NCBI GenBank assembly: GCA_950068635.1 | Contig: CATMIM010000027.1 | Location: forward strand, 1-8,909 | DNA from: an uncultured Candidatus Poseidoniales archaeon | Lineage (GTDB): Archaea; Thermoplasmatota; Poseidoniia; Poseidoniales; Thalassarchaeaceae | Direction of reading: 5' to 3' | Length of the DNA: 8,909 nucleotides | In this document: positions 5,972-8,909 of the stretch, one piece after another | How the letters are laid out: each line of letters begins with the position of its first letter | Numbering within the stretch: position 1 is the stretch's first letter | Program-made: the position numbers and the translations under genes | Notes under the pieces: generated by a model | Seen by the model: only the letters and a program-made list of their open reading frames with translations | What the model was told of the DNA's origin: nothing | Databases searched by the model: none

Positions 5972-7981
5972 TCACCAGACGAGGTCAGGTTCCGCGGTAA
6001 TCGGGGCCTTGCAGGTCATGCCCTCGCACAGCCACGCCATCCAAGGTGCATCCCCGCGGTCACGTTCCTCCTGCACACGTTCAGTGGAGATGACGAGTTG
6101 ACGTTCCCCCTCGCTCTGTCTGAGGTTTTCCACTGCCTCCGGTTCGGTTCCGTCGTGGTGGATGTGCCACACGCTCCAAGGTTGGAGCAGGTCAGCGGCG
6201 GCGTTGAGCAGCGCCCAGTATGCCGGTCCGCGATGCATGAGCGAATCGCCGAGTCGTTGGATGGCGCCTTCGGCGGAAGCCCGCCATGAGTCGGCATCTG
6301 GGTGGGCGGGCCATGCACCGAGATGGGTCGCCAGCAGGTGGACGACGACCGCGGTGGAACCGGGCACCGCGGAGTCGTTCTCGCAGCGCTGGCGGACGGG
6401 GAGTTCCTCGTGGTCGGCGGAGGCGAGCCAGAATCCTCCGTCCGGATCTGAGAATGATTCCAGAAGACGATTCGTGATGGCTGATGCGCGCTCGATACAG
6501 GTCTCGTCGTCGGTCAACAGTCCCCAGCGGAGCAGTCCGAGCGCCGCCCACGCATGGTCGTCGAGGAAGCCAGCGCCGCCGTCGGTCTCCCCGCGCCAGG
6601 TGCGAAGTACCGAGCCGTCGGGCTTGGTCGAGCGTGCGAGCAGACCCTTCGCCACGTGCTCGCCGACATTCTCCGCCCGTTCGCCTGCGAGATCGCTGAG
6701 GGCGACGAGCAGCATGCCGTTCCATGCGCTCAGGACCTTGTCGTCGGTGCCCGGGCGGGCTCGTTCGGCCCGCGCGTCGAGGAGGGCGAGTCGGAGTTCC
6801 TCTTCGGCCTCTCCAGTGAGCCCTTCCGCGGGAGCGAGCGCGAGCACGCTGCTGCCGCTCTCCTCGAAATTTCCGGATTTGGTGACCGTCCAGCGAGCGC
6901 ACGCCAGCGCACCATCCTCCTCGCCGAGCGCAGCCTCGACTTCTGTCGGGTTCCAGACGTAGAATGCGCCCTCCTCCTTGTGCCCCGTGCCGTCGTCGGA
7001 GTCGGCATCGAGGGTGGACCAGACGCCGCCGTCAGGGTCGAACATCTCCCGCTCGAGCCATTCCAAGGTCAGTCGGATCACTCGCTCGTGCAGGGCAGAA
7101 TCTCCGATTCCCTCTCGAAGCGCGCGGGCGTGAATCGGCAGCAGGAGCGCATTGTCATAGAGCATCTTCTCGAAGTGCGGCACGGCCCACTGCGCATCGA
7201 CGCAGTAGCGATGCCAGCCGCCGCCCAGATGGTCGAACAGGCCCCGCTCGGCCATGTAGCGCAGAGACACCTCGACCGCGTTCTGCGCCTCCTCGGAGCC
7301 ATTCCTGAGCAAACCCTCAAGTTCCATCGGGTGCGGGAACTTGGGTGCGCCACCGAATCCGCCGTTCTGCGCATCGAACAGTTTCAGCGAGTGCTGCACG
7401 GAAGCCACGGAGACCGCCCCGACCAGTTCCTCCAGGTCATGCTCGCCTGCTTCTCCACCTGCCGCCATCTGGCCTAGATGGTCCGTGATCTGCTCGGCGT
7501 TGGCCAGCAGGTCGTCTCGCTCGTCCCTCCAGGTGTCGCTGAGCGCGGTGACGATCTGGGTCCAGGAGGGCCGGCCATAACGCTGGTCGGGTGGATAGTA
7601 GGTGCCGGCGAAGAACGGTTTCAGCGTGTTCGGGTCGACGAACGCGTTGAGCGGCCAGCCACCCGCGCCGGTGAGCGCCTGACAGGCCGCCATGTAGAGC
7701 GCATCGACGTCCGGGCGCTCCTCGCGGTCGACCTTGATGCAGACCAATCGCTCGTTCATCATCGCGGCCGTCGCCTCGTCAGCGAACGACTCGTGTTCCA
7801 TCACGTGGCACCAGTGACAGGCTGCGTATCCGATGGACACCAGCAATGGCCGGTCGAGGGTGCGGGCGAGTTCGATGGCGTCATCATCCCACGGTTGCCA
7901 GGCCACCGGGTTCGAGGCGTGTTGCAGCAGGTAGGGGGAGGTGCAGTCCGCAAGTCGGTTCGTCGGCCCTTCGTCAGCCAT
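5972..7981 (-). CDS. DUF255 protein: thioredoxin-like domain plus (alpha/alpha)6-type domain (YyaL/SPATA20 family)
   Basis: This 669-residue protein has the full length of the YyaL/SPATA20 family. The N-terminal domain (about 5-170) is thioredoxin-like. It carries NPVAWQPW (24-31), PLLVSIGYAACHWCHVM with the CxxC pair Cys55/Cys58, KVDREERPDVD (83-93) and GGWPLNAFVDP. The rest is a helical six-hairpin-glycosidase-like region with family landmarks GGFGGAPKFPHP, HFEKMLYDNALL, DADSDD followed by FYVW, and SAWNGMLLVAL. The biochemical role is not firmly known; a redox or epimerase-like activity has been proposed from fold alone. There is no signal peptide, so it is cytosolic. It follows the DUF2237 gene by 29 bases with only a weak GTGAGAG ribosome site, so cotranscription is likely. 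Large open plus-strand frames across it are GC-driven shadows. Confidence 0.93.
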   Translation of the reverse strand: MADEGPTNRLADCTSPYLLQHASNPVAWQPWDDDAIELARTLDRPLLVSIGYAACHWCHVMEHESFADEATAAMMNERLVCIKVDREERPDVDALYMAACQALTGAGGWPLNAFVDPNTLKPFFAGTYYPPDQRYGRPSWTQIVTALSDTWRDERDDLLANAEQITDHLGQMAAGGEAGEHDLEELVGAVSVASVQHSLKLFDAQNGGFGGAPKFPHPMELEGLLRNGSEEAQNAVEVSLRYMAERGLFDHLGGGWHRYCVDAQWAVPHFEKMLYDNALLLPIHARALREGIGDSALHERVIRLTLEWLEREMFDPDGGVWSTLDADSDDGTGHKEEGAFYVWNPTEVEAALGEEDGALACARWTVTKSGNFEESGSSVLALAPAEGLTGEAEEELRLALLDARAERARPGTDDKVLSAWNGMLLVALSDLAGERAENVGEHVAKGLLARSTKPDGSVLRTWRGETDGGAGFLDDHAWAALGLLRWGLLTDDETCIERASAITNRLLESFSDPDGGFWLASADHEELPVRQRCENDSAVPGSTAVVVHLLATHLGAWPAHPDADSWRASAEGAIQRLGDSLMHRGPAYWALLNAAADLLQPWSVWHIHHDGTEPEAVENLRQSEGERQLVISTERVQEERDRGDAPWMAWLCEGMTCKAPITAEPDLVW

Positions 7982-8010
7982 TTCTCGGCACTCTCACAGC
8001 CTTCACGGCA

Positions 8011-8373
8011 TCACTCGCCATGCGCTTCCAGCACATCGATGGGTATGATCGCCAGCGCCTCCTCGTGCGTGCATTCCAGAGAAATTGGACAGGCGACCCC
8101 CTCCTCGGTCGCGTCCATCCACGTCTGCGCGCAGACACACCAGCGGTCTCCGGGGACAAGGCCAGGGAAGTTGTGCTGGGGGGCAGGGGTGATGAGATCG
8201 TTTCCTTGTGAGCGGGCGAACTCGAGGAAATCCTCGGTCAAGATGCAGCAGACGACGTGCAGGCCGCGGTCGGTCTGGTCTGTGTTGCAGCAGCCGTCGC
8301 GATGCCAACCGGTGAGCGGGTCCATCGAACAGGGCTCGAGCTCGGTCCCGAGGACGTTGATGCTCGGATGCAT
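8011..8373 (-). CDS. DUF2237 family protein (Cys-rich, 120 aa)
   Basis: This 120-residue protein covers the DUF2237 family from end to end: INVLGTELEPCSMDPLTG (5-22), RDGCCNTDQTDRGLH (25-39), LTEDFLEFARSQGNDL (45-60), the PGLVPGDRWCVCA region (70-82) and the C-terminal ECTHEEAL (100-107). Nine cysteines are visible (15, 28, 29, 42, 43, 79, 81, 95, 101), which suggests metal or redox chemistry, but the family has no established function. The start at 8373 is used because family similarity begins at once and a TATA-like box lies about 28 bases upstream; an upstream in-frame start at 8412 would add 13 unrelated residues. It heads a likely two-gene unit with the DUF255 protein. No Shine-Dalgarno is seen, which fits a leaderless mRNA. 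Confidence 0.92.
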   Translation of the reverse strand: MHPSINVLGTELEPCSMDPLTGWHRDGCCNTDQTDRGLHVVCCILTEDFLEFARSQGNDLITPAPQHNFPGLVPGDRWCVCAQTWMDATEEGVACPISLECTHEEALAIIPIDVLEAHGE

Positions 8374-8396
8374 GGGGTAGGCTGGGCGGCCGGTGG

Positions 8397-8404
8397 ATAT
8401 CAAC
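8397..8404 (-). promoter_or_regulatory. TATA-like box of DUF2237-DUF255 unit
   Basis: GTTGATAT on the minus strand is centred about 28 bases before the ATG at 8373, the same spacing as for the helicase and lipoprotein genes. The match to a TATA box is modest; the consistent spacing adds support for a leaderless start. Confidence 0.4.
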
Positions 8405-8479
8405 AATGACATTGGCAGACGTTTGTAGGTTCACCTCCCGCATGAGCAGAGGGGAGCAGTGGTCAGACCGAAGAGACCG

Positions 8480-8487
8480 TTTATGTA
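8480..8487 (+). promoter_or_regulatory. TATA box of small acidic gene
   Basis: TTTATGTA, preceded by purine-rich GAAGAGACCG, is a good archaeal TATA-like match in the 202-base divergent gap. A start point about 25-28 bases downstream (near 8510) would leave a leader of about 65 bases before the ATG at 8576, containing the hairpin at 8538-8570. Confidence 0.45.
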
Positions 8488-8537
8488 CCCTCACTGGTGG
8501 GGGGCCATCTCCGGAGTTGTTCATGTGACGTGAGAGG

Positions 8538-8570
8538 CATCGATCACCAGCGTGTACGCCGGTGAGGATG
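8538..8570 (+). promoter_or_regulatory. Leader hairpin that can bury the ribosome site
   Basis: CATC (8538-8541) pairs with GATG (8567-8570), TCACC (8544-8548) with GGTGA (8561-8565), and GCG (8550-8552) with CGC (8557-8559) around a TGTA loop, with a small internal loop and one A-C mismatch. The GGTGAGG ribosome site (8561-8567) for the ATG at 8576 is thus largely base-paired. A temperature-, protein- or ligand-controlled switch is possible; so is chance. Confidence 0.4.
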
Positions 8571-8575
8571 TAATC

Positions 8576-8782
8576 ATGGAAGATGAAGATAACAGAAGCG
8601 GCCACGGGGCCTTCGCTGCGCTACTCAGTAGATTGCTTGCCATAGCGGAGCAGGTGAACCAGTTGCTCAAGGAGGAGCTTGAGCGCAGGGCTCGACTCGA
8701 TGAGGAGAAGCGGTTGAGCAGCGAGCAAGAGATGTTCATGTCCCGTGAGTTCGATTGGGAATTCGAGCAAGAGCATAGATAG
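8576..8782 (+). CDS. Small acidic helical protein (68 aa), function unknown
   Basis: This 68-residue protein begins MEDEDNRSGHGAFAALLSRL and ends EFDWEFEQEHR. Residues 10-55 predict a continuous amphipathic helix (LLAIAEQVNQLLKEELERRARL) of coiled-coil character, and the ends are strongly acidic. There are no cysteines, signal peptide or membrane segment. I do not recognise a family; size and charge would suit a small oligomerising or partner-binding protein. The ATG at 8576 is chosen because GGTGAGG lies at 8561-8567 with an 8-base spacer; the in-frame GTG at 8552 falls in the leader hairpin loop and lacks a ribosome site. It is divergent from the DUF2237 gene and convergent with the gene entering from the right. 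The Ser-rich minus-strand reading (8521-8739) is most likely its shadow. Confidence 0.6.
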   Translation: MEDEDNRSGHGAFAALLSRLLAIAEQVNQLLKEELERRARLDEEKRLSSEQEMFMSREFDWEFEQEHR

Positions 8783-8817
8783 TCCCTAACTTGGCAGACT
8801 CTGGGCCAGGTCCGGGA

Positions 8818-8841
8818 GTCTGGACTCTTGTGAGTCCGGAC
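8818..8841. terminator. Strong hairpin between convergent genes (shared terminator candidate)
   Basis: GTCTGGACTC and GAGTCCGGAC form a 10-pair stem (one G-T) around a TTGT loop on the plus strand; on the minus strand only one C-A mismatch appears. It lies 35 bases after the small acidic gene's TAG and 3 bases after the stop of the minus gene from the right. The plus strand continues with ATTGTTTT (8851-8858), a T-rich stretch suiting termination. It contains the 12-mer CTTGTGAGTCCG. Confidence 0.5.
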
Positions 8842-8844
8842 AGT

Positions 8845-8909
8845 TCAGAGATTGTTTTCGCAGGTATCTCCGTTGTCGTCTGAATTTGTTCCATCCGGAC
8901 AGGTCGTCT
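8845..8909 (-). CDS. C-terminal end of a Cys-containing, Asn/Asp/Gly-rich protein (partial)
   Basis: Read from the right edge, one minus-strand frame is open up to a TGA at 8845-8847 and encodes about 20 residues containing CPDGTNSDDNGDTCENNL. Two cysteines 13 residues apart flank an Asp/Asn/Gly-rich loop, a pattern typical of small disulfide-closed or calcium-binding modules of secreted proteins, as in the lipoprotein of this window. The other two minus frames over the same bases are also open this far (one Arg/Lys-rich), so the choice rests on composition and on the hairpin that follows the stop by 3 bases. The family cannot be named. Confidence 0.4.
   Translation of the reverse strand, partial: TTCPDGTNSDDNGDTCENNL

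Noticed and set aside
8205..8212. CTTGTGAG match to the intergenic motif inside the DUF2237 gene
   Set aside because: It lies within conserved coding sequence, without the arm sequences or pairing, so it is probably chance.
6162..8380. Long plus-strand frames (266, 307 and 300 codons) opposite the DUF255 and DUF2237 genes
   Set aside because: They lie antisense to two conserved families, show Ser/Arg/Pro- or Val/Arg/Gly-rich composition, and have no recognisable motifs.
8521..8739. 72-codon Ser/Leu-rich minus-strand frame opposite the small acidic gene
   Set aside because: Low-complexity Ser runs are typical of antisense to Glu/Leu helices. The plus frame has a well-placed GGTGAGG.
1..8909. 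CRISPR array, tRNA or rRNA genes, insertion sequence, defence or toxin-antitoxin system
   Set aside because: No regularly spaced direct repeats, cloverleaf, transposase or nuclease motifs were seen. Most genes belong to housekeeping or surface-protein families.

Overview
The window reads as chromosomal DNA of a free-living archaeon, most likely a marine euryarchaeon of the Poseidoniales (Marine Group II) type. This is an inference, not a proven assignment. The support is as follows. Three genes have A/T-rich TATA-like boxes centred about 28 bases before the start codon, with almost no leader, which is the archaeal leaderless layout. Genes inside operons carry GGAGG/GGTGA-type ribosome sites. 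The secreted lipoprotein combines a coiled coil, a Cys-flanked DGDGVL-type domain and ELWxxDGT repeats. Base composition is GC-rich and gene spacing is tight. No rRNA, tRNA, CRISPR array, transposase or integrase is visible.

Layout: positions 1-209 hold the start of an unrecognised minus-strand gene that leaves the window. A small Lys/Ala-rich basic protein lies on the plus strand (302-547). It converges on a minus-strand Fe-S assembly operon (575-2847): cysteine desulfurase SufS, sulfur-acceptor SufE, a DUF59/SufT-like protein and a small two-helix membrane protein, joined by 9-base gaps or a 4-base overlap. Next come three more minus-strand units: a coiled-coil ELWxxDGT lipoprotein (2970-4403), a DEAD-box RNA helicase with an Arg/Asn/Gly-rich tail (4508-5890), and a two-gene unit of a DUF2237 protein and a DUF255 thioredoxin-like protein (5972-8373). 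A divergent small acidic helical protein lies on the plus strand (8576-8782). The window closes with the last 20 or so codons of a Cys-containing minus-strand gene (8845 to the edge).

Functionally, SufS takes sulfur from cysteine, SufE accepts it, and the DUF59 protein probably helps Fe-S maturation; the scaffold genes sufBCD are not here. The helicase, lipoprotein and DUF2237/DUF255 unit look like separate transcription units.

Two non-coding patterns are the main discoveries. First, a short imperfect hairpin with a TTGT loop (ACAA on the other strand), often within the 12-mer CTTGTGAGTCCG, lies 3-22 bases after four different minus-strand stop codons. It may be a shared 3'-end or boundary element. 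Second, the leader of the small acidic gene can fold into a hairpin that buries its Shine-Dalgarno sequence.
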